The notes under the pieces are model-generated. The model saw only the letters and a list, made by a program, of their open reading frames with translations, made no database searches and was not told the DNA's origin. The position numbers and the translations under genes are program-made. Shown here in pieces: positions 1 to 10,062 of a stretch of DNA of 64,000 bases. Positions within the stretch are counted from its first letter, which is position 1, and each line of letters starts with the position of its first letter. The stretch is from Jaltomata sinuosa. Its lineage: Eukaryota > Streptophyta > Magnoliopsida > Solanales > Solanaceae. The stretch covers positions 248,001-312,000 of the forward strand of contig QJPP01000687.1 of the NCBI GenBank assembly GCA_003996215.1. Direction: 5' to 3'.

Positions 1-398
1 GACTCAAAAAACCACCCGTAGATGGGTGCCCCAAGATTTCCAATTGCGGTGCGCAATTTCTCACCACCATTCCTCTTCCTTCCGCTCTTTCTTCAAACCC
101 TTTTCGTAATTCAATCTTCTCATCATTCTCTTCAACTTTCTCATTTTCTATCTTTTTATCTGCTTTCTCTTAGTACCCTAATAAATTTATGGTTGCTCCG
201 TTCTAAACCAAGCGCAAGCTCATTGACTTGCTCTTGTGAGAATGTTGTGATTTTTCCAAATGAGACGAATATTACTGAATTAACGTCTTGCTTGTCTAGA
301 AATTCTAGGCATTCATGACGAGTCCTGTTGCTAGAGTCGTGTGAGGCTAGTAACATATGAAGTGGACCAACAGCTCACCATCGGTTCTTGTCTTCTGC
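1..398 (-). pseudogene. UDP-glycosyltransferase pseudogene, zeatin O-glucosyltransferase type (partial)
   Basis: Read on the minus strand, this encodes the C-terminal half of a family-1 glycosyltransferase. A stretch with AVGPLH is followed by CLEFLDKQ, VSFG and a segment ending RVLRE. Next come KGFEERAEGRG and the start of the PSPG sugar-donor box (APQLEILGHPSTGGF), which runs off the window edge. The spacing matches zeatin O-glucosyltransferases, cytosolic enzymes that glycosylate cytokinins. The copy is broken. A TGA stop lies just before AVGPLH (about 381), and a one-base insertion near 158 shifts the frame between RVLRE and the following ADKK. A SINE fragment abuts the 5' side at about 400, and no N-terminal half is visible beyond it. 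The class is sure from the PSPG box; the exact substrate is an inference. Confidence 0.85.
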
Positions 399-399
399 A

Positions 400-470
400 T
401 TAAAAAAGGGCAGCCCAGTGCACAAAGAATCCCGCGTTAGCAGGGTCCAGGGAAGGGCCGCAAGGAGTGC
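400..470 (-). mobile_element. SINE fragment (SolS/TS type), 3' end
   Basis: The + strand segment starting at the GGGCAGCCC near 408 is the reverse complement of a Solanaceae SINE 3' region. It has the GGACCCTG, GTGCAC and GGCTGCCC blocks and a short T tail. The same blocks occur in sense orientation at 62.9-63.3 kb. The copy is 5'-truncated and lies against the glycosyltransferase pseudogene. Confidence 0.6.
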
Positions 471-948
471 GATTCTTGTCTCATGGTTTCTGAAAAGTAG
501 AGAAAAAAAACGGAATACTTCCAAAAAACTAGATCTTGAAATTGGAAGAACAAGCACTCTACTGCTACGTGCCTAAGGGTGGGTAGCCATGCTTACTAGA
601 TTTCTTCTGTGATCAATCAATACATTGACCAATTATCAACTTGTTTCTTTTCATCTGTTCTCTTTTGCTTCCTTGGTAATATTCAATCTTTCGCATTACG
701 TCAATATCTGCTAGTATTAGAGATTAGAGTTTTAATAAATTGATGGAACAAAAATATTTTTAGTTTTCTTTTTGGATGTTGCAGTAAATTGTAAAATCTT
801 GTGGTTATTGGTGGACTTGATTGACTTCTCGTCTCACCATTGACATTACTACACCTATAGTTAATTTACATTTATGTATTTATATGCACGCTTATGTAAA
901 ATTGCTTCTGTAGGGAGCTTTCAGATAACTGATTGGTTGCTTGAATGC
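471..948. other. Intergenic, with CBSX3-type intron sequence at its right end
   Basis: No coding sequence is supportable here. From about 826 the sequence (CTCACCATTGACATT onward) matches the intron that follows exon 1 of the CBSX3-like remnants at 34.76 and 50.77 kb. The first CBSX3 remnant of the window therefore begins inside that intron and has lost exon 1. Confidence 0.5.
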
Positions 949-1944
949 AGATGACACAGCAAAATGTTGGAGCCTTGGTGGTTTTGAAACCTTGGGAAAA
1001 TAAATCAGTCGCTGTAATTATTAGAGATAAAGGTATCAACCACTTCTAAAAGATATCACCTTCTTCTAGACTGGATTTAAGAGTTGGTTATGGTACATCT
1101 TTATTTTTCTGTACTAGTTTTGAATTTGGAAAGTGTTCTATGATCATGTCTCCATGTGTAGCTTCGTCATAGTTGTTGTTTTAAGATATTTTGTTGTCGA
1201 TGAAAATATGAAACTTGTGGACACTAATATAGGAGTAACAACTAACATGTATCTAATTTCTTCCATGTTTAGTTTTTCAGTGTGATCTTGTTTAATTTTC
1301 TCATATAATTGACCCCATCTCTAGAATTATTTGAGTTCAGTTGTTTATGAATTTCATGCTGATAATTTCTTGTTTGCGTTCTCTTGCCTTGACTTGGCCA
1401 TGTGAATGGAAGCAATATAAATAAGGTTGCTTGGAGGCTAGACATAAATTTGAAACCTTGAGTCTGATATTGTCTATTTATAAGACTCTGCATTTGTGCT
1501 AAACTTAAAAGTCGCTTCTTGCCATAAAAAGAAAGACGAAGCACCATAATGTGTTTCCTTTCAAAAGCTATTCTAGTAGCTAGATCTGTAGTCAGACTAC
1601 AAGATATTTTGTTACAAAAAGTCAAATTTGTGTATGTATGTAAAAACAGCTTATCGATTCATAGTATATGTTCAATTGTGTCCTGAAATTTTTTGTTTGA
1701 TCCTCAATAGTATACAAGCAATATTTCTTAAAGGATCATGATTTTTTCATGCTTCAAAGCTTACTTTCAATTCTTTCTATATTCTAACACAATATGTCAC
1801 TTGCCAGATAAATCGCATCAGGTACATTCCAGTAGTTGGCTGATCGGAGTTTTCCGAGCTGTTCTAGGTAAGCATAGGGATGAGCTGAATCGTTTAAATG
1901 CCTGCATATATACAAGGATGTCACTAGATGATAATGAACAATGA
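949..1944 (+). pseudogene. CBSX3-like CBS-domain protein remnant 1
   Basis: Two exon relics are readable. At 954-1050 the frame gives MTQQNVGALVVLKP and VAVIIRD, matching the first CBS motif of plant CBSX3, a mitochondrial paired-CBS protein reported to modulate thioredoxin o. At 1837-1920 the frame gives IGVFRAVLGKHRDELNRLNA, matching the C-terminal end. Stops follow both relics, the second CBS exons are degraded, and exon 1 is absent. The same relic pattern recurs downstream of three PPR genes in this window, so it travels with the PPR duplication unit. The family is well supported; function in this copy is excluded. Confidence 0.75.
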
Positions 1945-2309
1945 TAAATAAATTGACCATGCCCTTCATGTTGTAAATATTGGCATGCTTGGATCGTCTA
2001 AACTGATGTGCAGGGATGTGGCTGTACGACACTGTTTTTCCAGTGTTTTTTATGTTCTTATAACTGGTAGTTGTTCAATATGGCATTTTATTTAAACAAA
2101 AGAGAGGTGTTCATCTTGTTTTATGAAATTAATCTTCTGCCTTCAATGTTCGCTTCGGCAAGGTAGCATGCATTCATGTCCGTCGACTCAGCGACAACGA
2201 CAAAGATTATGCTATGCCTGATCAACAGACCTTTAATCTTTATTTTATTTGAGTAAAGTTGTTTTTAAATTTTTTGAATATTCTTTCCATCACTACCTGG
2301 TAATCATGA

Positions 2310-3240
2310 AGTTTTTAAAAACTGATAATTTGTTATTTGATTTCATCTTCCTCTTCCTCAACTTTCTCCCTATTCACCTCCAAATTGTCAGTGTACATGT
2401 ATCTCCTATGCATATTAGGCAAATATATAGTATTTTTATCACCTTGCTGCAACCAAAGGTTTCTAGATTTTTGTTTCCATGAAATTTCCTCATATTTTGC
2501 TGTTAAATTTGCCTTCTGAACTATGTGTGGTTGTATAGAGTTTCTGTTTTCTGCTTCTTTGTCCAGCAACATTAACTTGTATGTTCCAGCCTATCAATAT
2601 TCCTTTTGAGTAATTTCATTTTGCTGGCCAAAATGAGATCTGGTTCCCTGTCACCTCAAATTTTTTCCACCTTGTTCACCAAGCCTTTGTGTTCCAATTA
2701 CATGTTCTCAAATTTGAAAATATGATCTTCTGTTAAGCCATTGTCCACACTGTTAACATTAGAGGATTACAATCCGATATTGCTTTGGCAAATAGCGTTT
2801 GTTTATATACTTGAAATGTTCACCCCACTCTGTTTAGAACACAAGTCTATCAATTCTTGAGGCCACCCCTTGAATCTCCTCTTGTTCATGTAAATCTATC
2901 CCCACATGGAAGAGGATCGAATTGCTTTAAGTCTTCAATAAAATCATCAAATCATCCCTCCGATCAATCTTGATTATTGTTTCTCTCATTGAAGTCCGCA
3001 CACAGCACCCTTGAAACACCCCGCACTGCTGCTATATAACACACTGTTTAGTTGCCACTTGAAATCTGTCTATGCTTTTGAGCATCAAGGAAATTGAGTG
3101 ATGGCTCTTTAGGATTTAAGCCCCTCACTTTCCAGCTTAATATTGAAAAATCATCAATTTCTGCATCTATGCCTTCCCATTCTGATTCAGAGTTAAAAAA
3201 AAAATCTCTCTCAACCACAGTACATTTGGCTCCCACCATT
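2310..3240 (-). mobile_element. Old LINE (L1-type) fragment, degenerate
   Basis: The minus strand encodes eroded pieces of an L1-type ORF2. These are an endonuclease start (FSILSWKVRGLN at about 3120-3155) and the linker before reverse transcriptase (KYEEISWKQKSRNLWLQQGDKNT, then NMHRRY, at 2390-2510). Stops and frameshifts are frequent. A paralogous copy sits at 13976-15850. The two copies share flanking CBSX3-type sequence, so the LINE inserted before that region was duplicated. Confidence 0.75.
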
Positions 3241-3482
3241 TTGCCACCCCTTATCGCGTTTATTCTTACCCGGTGGGTAGCAATCTTCTCTTTTGAAGCT
3301 AATTTTTTTTCTTAATTCTTAGTATTGTAGATGTTAAAAATCAGCACTAAGAAGGTGCTGCAATTTCATCTGATAGTCAGCAAAAAAGGAACAAAAGGTG
3401 AAAGCTCATTCTTGCGTATAAAATTCCTCGTCTTGCCAAGTTAATTGAGGACTTTGCAGGAAGCGGAATCTTCTTAGTAATT

Positions 3483-3526
3483 CACACACGTGCGCCCACA
3501 CACTCACACACTCACACACACACTGT
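3483..3526. repeat. CA-rich microsatellite
   Basis: Imperfect CA/CACT repeats run from CACACGTGCG to CACACACACTG. The repeat lies between the old LINE fragment and the CBSX3 last-exon relic. Confidence 0.8.
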
Positions 3527-3842
3527 ATGTATAATTTGTGTTTATTTATTTATTTCTAAGATAGGTTTTAGGTCTATATAGAACTTAAATATATGTCTGT
3601 GCTTTGAATTCAAGCTGAAATATGTAGACTGTAGTACTTTTTTCGAATAGCTTTCTTCAACCTCTATAAATTTGCCTTCCAGCTCGAAAGTGGCTTATCG
3701 ATTTGCAGTGCATCTTTTGGCTTTATCATGTTTCTTAGAAACTTGTTTGTATTCTCCTAAATAGTATACATTAAGTATTTTTTCAATATCAACGATTAGC
3801 GTTCTTTCAATTCTTTATTCTGACACAACATGTAACTTGCCA

Positions 3843-3980
3843 GATAACCGCGTCAAGCACATTCTTCTTCTTCTTGATCGAACTTGGATGATAGGGATGA
3901 TGTCCGTTGGATATGTTCTCCGTGCTATTGCAAGTGAGCGTAGGGATGAGCTGAACCATTTAAATGCTTTTATACGATGA
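3843..3980 (+). pseudogene. CBSX3-like last-exon relic (second tandem copy)
   Basis: One open frame ends in TGA at 3978-3980. It reads DNRVKHILLLLD, MIGMMSVGYVLRAIASERRDEL and LNAFIR, matching the C-terminal CBS motif and tail of CBSX3. It is preceded by the intron-like context also seen at about 1700-1800. It is thus a second copy of the last exon, separated from the first by the old LINE. No upstream coding exons remain. Confidence 0.75.
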
Positions 3981-3984
3981 GTTT

Positions 3985-4023
3985 ACTGGATGATGATGGT
4001 GATGGTGATGATGATGATGACGA
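3985..4023. repeat. GAT/GGT trinucleotide microsatellite
   Basis: GATGATGATGGTGATGGTGATG-type repeats lie directly after the CBSX3 last-exon stop. The relics at 1928 show only a short GATGAT-like stretch in the same place, so the repeat expanded in this copy. Confidence 0.7.
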
Positions 4024-5039
4024 TAAATATTTGGAGTATTCAAATGCTTACCAGGGATAGTGTATTTTCTTTCTCTAATAGGAAGTGAATTTCTAGTAAT
4101 AGCTATGTTAAATTTTCCATGGAAAATATCCAGATTACTTTGTCTTTCTGTTAAATAATGTATGACATTTGAGTACTTTCACACAGAGCAAATAAGTTAA
4201 CAAAATCAATAAAAATGAAAATGGATTTTAATAAGAATGGTTTGCAAGTAAAGTTTGGTCTTAAATAATGTGGATGAATATCTAAGGGTCGCTTGTTTAC
4301 ACCAAATCAATAGATGCATGACATGTGTTTGAACATACACAATTATCACTCAATCGAAGTTGTATTATTTTGATATTAGCATCCACTGCGGGTGGGTATT
4401 TATCGGGAGAGAGGGAGGGGGTTGGAGGGAGCTGAGTGAATAGAAGCAGATCTTTTAGCAATAAAAACAAAACTCGTGATCTTTTTATGTCTGGCTATAA
4501 CTACAGTATTGTTTCATGCTATGACATTTTATGTACTTTTTATGCATTAAATTTTAAGAACTTGAAAGGAAAATTACAATCATGAAAAAAGTTAAAGATA
4601 ATGAAGGAGAAAGAGAGAAAGAGGAAGCAAACAACTCATCGGTATGTTATATAATATATACATATTAAAACTAATATTGACTTGCATAATTATCCAATGG
4701 GAAAAGGACCAAATATTCTCCTCAACTTTGCGATAGAGAGCTGATATACCCGTCGTTATAAAAGTGGCTTACATATACCCTTATTGTTACACAAATGGCC
4801 TATATATACCCTTTTCATCTAACGAAAGTGAAAAGTTAATTTTAAATTTATTTTTTTGATTTTTTGTTTAAAAAAAAATGTATGTAGGAGTATGATGATT
4901 TAACATTCTATAGCTTATTTAGAATAAAGTATGGACAAATATTTACCACAAAACTATTTTAAAATCTTACATATACTAATGTCGTAAAAGAGAGAAGAAA
5001 ATATTTGGAAAATATATAAAATATTTGATTGACTCTGAA
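4024..5039. other. Intergenic, no gene seen
   Basis: AT-rich sequence without a supportable ORF. Around 4700-4830 there is text such as GGACCAAATATTCTCC and ATACCCTTATTG, the wording of common plant MITEs. I could not define ends or a target duplication, so no element is called. Confidence 0.4.
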
Positions 5040-5490
5040 AAGTCTATCCGTCCAATATAAACTGGAACAGAGGAAGTAACATATATGATTTGAAAATAAC
5101 GTAAAAAGTACTATAAATTATAATAATTAACGATTTAAAATATTTTAAAAAGATAAAAAATTTAGTTGACTCTTCAAATTCTATCAATGACACATAAATT
5201 GAAGTAGAGAGAGTAACATATATTATTTGAAAATTACGTAGAAAGTACTTTAAATCACAATAAATAACAACTTAAAATATCTAAAAACTATATAAAAAAT
5301 CGGCTCGACCCTCCAAATTCCATCAGCACTACATAAATTGAGACAGAGAGAGTAACATATATTACCAGAAAATTATGTAAAAAGTATTATAAATCACAAT
5401 AATTAACAATTTAAAATAATTAAAAATCATATGAAAAATTTGCTTTATTTTATCTATATCACATAAATTGAGACGAAAAAAATACCATTA
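5040..5490. repeat. About 138-bp tandem repeat, roughly three copies
   Basis: The word GTAACATATAT recurs at about 5076, 5213 and 5352, giving periods of 137 and 139 bp. Each unit continues through GAAAATTACGTAAAAAGTA, a TCACAATAATTAAC-like block and ACATAAATTGAGA. The array ends about 210 bp before the first PPR gene. A single related unit is visible at about 60.29-60.54 kb, so this is a dispersed family locally amplified here. Confidence 0.75.
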
Positions 5491-5650
5491 AAGCAAGGGG
5501 TCTTTGTATCTAGTTTTGATACAAAGAGGGAGACAGGGAGTATCCATATTATTTACCCCTTTATTAATTACTTATCTGATTTAAAAAAAAAAATGAAAAC
5601 ACAACATGTGCCAAACACACAATTGTTTTTCACTAAAGAGACTTGGTCAC

Positions 5651-5665
5651 AAAATTAGGGCACAC
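5651..5665 (+). promoter_or_regulatory. Conserved PPR leader word AAAATTAGGGCACAC
   Basis: The same 15-base word precedes every PPR gene that keeps its 5' end: 5651 here, 19367, 24313, 25924 (one change, GGTACAC) and 41896. It ends between 5 and 34 bases before the ATG. Flanking DNA is more divergent than the word, except between the two recent duplicates. It may simply be inherited 5' UTR; a regulatory role is only a possibility. Confidence 0.45.
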
Positions 5666-5699
5666 ACCGAAATTGAGATACTCCATTCCTTAGCTGAAG

Positions 5700-7454
5700 A
5701 TGACAAGAATTTTTCTGCGCAAATGCAATGCTATAGTTATTCCCTTTCATTCTTGTTCGGCTAATAGAGTTTATTCTTCAAGCATTTCTGCAAAGGGTAA
5801 ATTCATCAATATTGAGAAAGAGGTCAAGTGTTTAGATGATGCTCTCACTCTCTTCCATCGAATGGTCAGAATGAACCCTCTTCCTTCTGTTACAGTCTTC
5901 TGTAAATTATTTAACACTATGATAAATATGAAGCATTTCTCTGATGTCGTTTCTCTTTTTCGAGAAATGAGGAAATTGGGTATCCCAATTAATGATTTCA
6001 TTTTGAATATCGTGGTTAATAGTTATTGCTTGATGCATCGTGTTGATTGTGCATTTTCGGTGTTACCCATTTACTTGAAGAATGGCATTCCATTTGATGT
6101 TGTCACCTTTACCGCACTAATAAGGGGATTATTTGCTGAAAATAAGGTCAAAGATGCTGTTGTCTTGTTCAAAAAATTGGTGAGGGAGAATATTTGTGAG
6201 CCTAATGAAGTCATGTATGCAACTGTCATGAGTGGGCTAAGCAAAAGGGGTCATACTGACAAGACTTTAAGTTTGCTCCGGTTAATGGAACAGGGGAACA
6301 CTAAGCCCAACATATTTAACTACAACATCGTCATTGATGCCCTTTGCAAAGATGGAAACGTAGATGCTGCTATCAATCTTTTGAATGAGATGAAGCAAAA
6401 AGGCGTTCCTCCGAACATAGTCACATATAGTTCATTAATTGATGGTCTGTGTAAGTTTGGTCAGTGGGATAAGGTTAAGACTTTGTTCTCTGAGATGGTG
6501 AACCTTAACATTTATCCAGATGTGCACGCCTTCACCATACTAACAGATGGACTATGCAAAGAAGGCAAAGTTGAAGATGCCGAGGAAGTAATGAGACACA
6601 TGACCGAAAAAGGTGTAGAGCCTAATATAATCACCTACAGTGCGATAATGGATGGATATTGTTTACTTGGTCAACTAGATAGAGCGAGGAGAGTTTTTGA
6701 TTTAATGATAGATAAGGGCATTGAGCCTAGCATTATTAGCTACAATATACTAATAAATGGATACTGTAAGAAAAAGAAACTGGTCGAGGCGATGCAATTG
6801 TTTTGTAATATTTTTCAAAAGGGATCAAAGCCTGATATTGCTACCTACAATACTATCTTGCGAGGTCTGTCTGAAGGTGGGAGAATTGGTGATGCAGAAC
6901 GAATTTATGCCGAGATGCTATCTGCGGGGCCCAAACCTGATATCTTCATTCATGCCACTTTGCTCAATGGTTATTTTAAGTACGGACTTGTTGAAGAAGC
7001 TATGTCACTCTTTCATAAGGTGGAAAGAAAGAGAGAATATACGGATAATGCATTTTATAGTGTTGTCATTAATGGATTGTGCAAAAATGGTAAACTCGAC
7101 GAAGCTCATGCTATTTTTGAGAAGCTTTCTTTCATTGGATTGCTTTCGGATGTGAAAACATACAATGTGATGATAAATGGATTTTGTCTTGAAGGGTTGT
7201 TTGATGAAGCTAAAGGTATTCTAAAAAAAATGGAAGACAATGGTTGCTTTCCAGACAGTGGCACTTACAATGTTATTGTGCAAGGATATCTAAGGTACAA
7301 CAAAATTAGTGAAATGACAACTTTCATGAAGGAAATGACTGGAAGGGGCTTCTCATTTCATGCAAGTACAGCTAAATTACTGATAAAGGCTATAAGCGAG
7401 AATCCTTCCATCCTTGACATGATACCAGAGCTTCACGCGGAAAACAAGAAGTGA
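5700..7454 (+). CDS. Restorer-of-fertility-like P-class PPR protein (PPR1)
   Basis: Intronless gene of 584 residues. The N-terminus (MTRIFLRKCN) is Arg-rich and lacks acidic residues for about 35 residues, as in a mitochondrial transit peptide. A partial helical repeat near residue 45 is followed by about 14 contiguous 35-residue PPR motifs to residue 556 and a short tail ending in ENKK. The CLDDALTLF start of the array, the MKH segment and the IPELH tail resemble petunia Rf-PPR592. Proteins of this clade bind mitochondrial transcripts, often chimeric sterility ORFs, and alter their processing or translation. The ATG at 5700 is the first in frame and follows the conserved leader. Residues 5 and 35 suggest U, A, C/U, G, A, U, U, G and U for the readable motifs. 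Family is certain; target is unknown. Confidence 0.93.
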   Translation: MTRIFLRKCNAIVIPFHSCSANRVYSSSISAKGKFINIEKEVKCLDDALTLFHRMVRMNPLPSVTVFCKLFNTMINMKHFSDVVSLFREMRKLGIPINDFILNIVVNSYCLMHRVDCAFSVLPIYLKNGIPFDVVTFTALIRGLFAENKVKDAVVLFKKLVRENICEPNEVMYATVMSGLSKRGHTDKTLSLLRLMEQGNTKPNIFNYNIVIDALCKDGNVDAAINLLNEMKQKGVPPNIVTYSSLIDGLCKFGQWDKVKTLFSEMVNLNIYPDVHAFTILTDGLCKEGKVEDAEEVMRHMTEKGVEPNIITYSAIMDGYCLLGQLDRARRVFDLMIDKGIEPSIISYNILINGYCKKKKLVEAMQLFCNIFQKGSKPDIATYNTILRGLSEGGRIGDAERIYAEMLSAGPKPDIFIHATLLNGYFKYGLVEEAMSLFHKVERKREYTDNAFYSVVINGLCKNGKLDEAHAIFEKLSFIGLLSDVKTYNVMINGFCLEGLFDEAKGILKKMEDNGCFPDSGTYNVIVQGYLRYNKISEMTTFMKEMTGRGFSFHASTAKLLIKAISENPSILDMIPELHAENKK

Positions 7455-7976
7455 ATATTTCTTTCGCTTGGTTTATTCGGTTACAATATCACTTTGATGC
7501 AGTTTCCATTTATCACCGCAAAAGAAATGTCATCCAATTGCAATTGCTGAAATTGATGGCAATTAGAACATTGCTTAGAGTTTTCTTAGAAATGAAATGT
7601 TATTGAGGAGGTAAGTCACTTTTGATATTTTGAGTTCTTTATCCGCTCTTCTTTTTCTTAGAAATCAAATGTTATTGCACTCTTAATAATATGAGGAAAA
7701 ATGGTGACCATATCGATCTTATTATAATAATAATGGTGAGTTTTGTTATGTGTACACGTTAAGCTCTGATAAGTTCAACCTCATCCTTCTGTCCCTGAAA
7801 CATATAATATGAATATTTGTGATTTTCCTGAAGTTGAAACAGAACTTCCTCATCATTGATATGGTACACTAATGATGAACGGTCGACAACCATATTTAGA
7901 ATATTTAAGAATATATTTGTTGTGGTTTATATATGATCCAAGAGTGCAGGATGCTTTGTTGAAGTAGCACTTGTTC
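7455..7976 (+). other. 3' flank of PPR1, conserved between PPR copies
   Basis: The segment after the stop (GTGAATATTTCTTT, CAAAAGAAATG, GAGGAGGTA) recurs after all other PPR copies with few changes. It is probably shared 3' UTR. No coding sequence is seen. Confidence 0.5.
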
Positions 7977-8385
7977 AAAATTGATAGGGTGTTCATAGGC
8001 AAAGTGCAAGGAGAAATTCAAGCAATCGTTTTTCATGGAGATGTACTCAAGAATGTTTTTCTATGACCTGTCCGCTTAGTGAATCCAGTAATGCAGCCAC
8101 ATATGTTTTCACATCATGAATCAACCTCGGCTGTCCGTGTGTGGGCCGCCCTTCTGAAAGGTGAAAAAGTGGGAAAACCCACTTAGACCCAATAAAGGGC
8201 AGCACGAAGCACCCTAAGATAGGGCTCGCTCTGCCGCGTGCCATCCCGCTAGACCTGGACCAAAATCTATTTAAGGTATTTTCAGAATATCTGACATTTT
8301 GAGAGACAAGGGTGAAGGCGCTAATGGTTCTCAGCTATGGTACAATACAGATAATACTATGTATGATGTGCAGTCAGCTAGTATC
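7977..8385 (+). pseudogene. CBSX3-like remnant 2, exon 1, split by an insertion
   Basis: The first exon of a CBSX3-like gene is readable in pieces. GKVQGEIQAI is followed by a region matching HGDVLKN and VNPVMQP. After an interruption it resumes as ISDILRDKGEGANGSQLWY at about 8288-8350. In Arabidopsis CBSX3 the equivalent segment is the organelle-targeting N-terminus leading to the first CBS motif. A foreign block of about 140 bp interrupts the exon, and stops are present, so it is not functional. It lies 520 bp after PPR1, the same relation seen for remnants 3 and 4 behind the truncated PPR genes. Confidence 0.75.
8147..8286. repeat. Unidentified GC-rich insertion in CBSX3 exon 1
   Basis: Compared with the uninterrupted exons at 34.59 and 50.60 kb, about 140 bp here (TGGGCCGCCCTT to ATTTAAGG) replaces about 35 bp of exon. 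It is GC-richer than its surroundings and contains a perfect hairpin, AAGTGGG-AAAA-CCCACTT. I recognise no element family and no clean target duplication. Confidence 0.5.
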
Positions 8386-8521
8386 TTCATGCTTTGTCTG
8401 AACTGGCTTTGCATCTCACCATTGACATTGCACACATAGTAAGTTCACATATAGACAATATTAAAAGTAACCACATTCGGCAGAAGGTGCAAGTTAGCTG
8501 ACAAAATGGTTTGGTCATGTC

Positions 8522-8755
8522 GCACCCAAGGGTGTGGCCTAGTGGTCAATGAAGTGGGTTAAAGAGCCTTGAGGCCAAAGGTCTCAGGTTCAAACCCCAG
8601 TGGAGACAAAAAATACTAGGTGATTCTTCCCATCTGTTCTAGCCTTGGTGGATAGAGTTACCTGGTACCTGTTGCTGGTGGAAGGTGACAGGCATCCCGT
8701 GGATTTAGTCGAGGTGCGCGAAAGCTGGCTCGGACACCACGATCATCAAAAAGAA
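8522..8755 (+). mobile_element. Full-length tRNA-derived SINE with 19-bp target duplication
   Basis: Internal Pol III boxes are clear: box A TGGCCTAGTGG near 8536 and box B GGTTCAAACCCC near 8589. Body words such as CTAGGTGATT, CCTGGTACC and GAGGTGCGCG are those of Solanaceae SINEs. The element ends in an A-rich tail. It is flanked by the direct repeat AAAATGGTTTGGTCATGTC (8503-8521 and 8756-8774). The paralogous site at 34850-34868 carries this word once, so it is the empty site. Confidence 0.92.
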
Positions 8756-8965
8756 AAAATGGTTTGGTCATGTCTTGCGTCGTCGACCTCTAGATGCACC
8801 AGTCAATAGGTGTAATATCATGATGAGTGAATGTGTTGGAAAAGGGGACGAGATAGACTTAATATCACATGGAAGGAAGTTGCCTTGAATAACCTACAAT
8901 CTCTTAGAATCCACGGAAGAATTAGAGCAAATAAGGCAAAATGGAAAAAGATATCTATATAGTCG
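8756..8965 (+). mobile_element. RTE-type LINE ORF end, degenerate
   Basis: The frame WFGHVL-RRPLDAPV, a frameshift, and then a segment like ITWKEVALNNLQSLRIH match the C-terminal tail of plant RTE-clade LINE proteins. Copies at 34850-35060 and 50859-51070 lack the SINE. It is an inactive relic in the presumed CBSX3 intron. Confidence 0.65.
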
Positions 8966-9519
8966 ACGCCAATTAGTTTTTTTCCCAATTCAAAAATTGA
9001 GATTATTTTTTAGTCATTAGTGTTATTTTTTTGACTAGTAAAAGGAGTATAAAAACTTTTTAGTCATTAGTATATTTTCTTTAGGTCCTATGTTTCTTGG
9101 ATTCTTTTAGTCATGTTAGAGATTTATATGCCAGTAAAAGTTATACAGAACTTTTAGTACTTTTATTTTGTATGGAAATAATCCAAGATGAAATTTAATT
9201 GCGTGACATGATCAGTGAGAATTCATAATCATGTCTCCGTGTGTAGTGCATTTGATGTCAATTGTCAGCTGTTTTTTTTTGGTAATTTAATTCTCCTTCA
9301 TCAACATAACATAGTGCATTTGATGTTTATGAATTTTCAGTTGACAATTGCTAGGCTTAAAAGTATTGCAAGATGAACGTTGGGAACTTTATGACAGAAG
9401 AGGTAAATTTTAAAGGCTCTTCTCCTATAAAAGAAGTGTGCAGTATCGGAAATGTGTTTCCTGTTAGATTTCAAGACATTTTTTGCCAATGATGTCAAAT
9501 TTGTTTGTGTGGGTTGCAG

Positions 9520-9580
9520 AACAAGCTCATCATGGTCGCACCAGTAACTGAAGTACGGGAAGTGATGCACTTGATGACAG
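9520..9580 (+). pseudogene. CBSX3-like remnant 2, internal exon
   Basis: Bounded by a 3' splice site (TTGCAG) and a GT donor (ACAG/GTTC), this 61-bp exon reads NKLIMVAPVTEVREVMHLMT. That matches the NKLITVTP-RAMQLMT segment at the start of the second CBS motif of CBSX3. The intact splice sites show it descends from a spliced gene and not from a retrocopy. The homologous exon in copies A and B (35975, 51984) has a frameshift. Confidence 0.75.
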
Positions 9581-10062
9581 GTTCTATTTTCTGCTTCATT
9601 TAACAAACCTCTAGTCTTTTTGTAGTGTGTTTGCTTCACACACAAGAAGATAAGCTTTTAATACCTTGCTACATGTTAAGAGTAAATGTACCAAGTGACC
9701 GCATAGTCTTTTGATAAGTAATAAGGAATTTTTATTTTGCACCCAGGGGTGCTTCGAATTCATTTCACTTTTTGCACGTGAAATGAACTTAGAAAAACTA
9801 TCTTCCGTTAAGCTTCCTGTACATTTTTGTTCTTACACCATAAAGCTAAGAGAAACATGTATCTATATTTTAAATTATGAATATTCCCTCTTTCGACTTC
9901 AGTGTATCTTTGTTTCCTTTATTACCAGACCATCCATAAACATTTTTTTTTTTTGAGAAGGTTAACTTGGTATTATAAACAAAGAAATACACCAATAGTG
10001 TACCTCAATCAGTAATTACATACAGGAAAAGGAGGAACAACAAAAATCAGCTATCTAATCCT

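Noticed and set aside
6757..7155. 132-residue + frame inside PPR1, and similar frames in the other copies
   Set aside because: Alternative-frame shadows of PPR coding sequence, present only because PPR repeats bias composition. In PPR2 part of this frame is real PPR text because of the frameshift.
8522..8610. tRNA gene
   Set aside because: The boxes belong to a SINE with a target duplication; the tRNA fold is not preserved.
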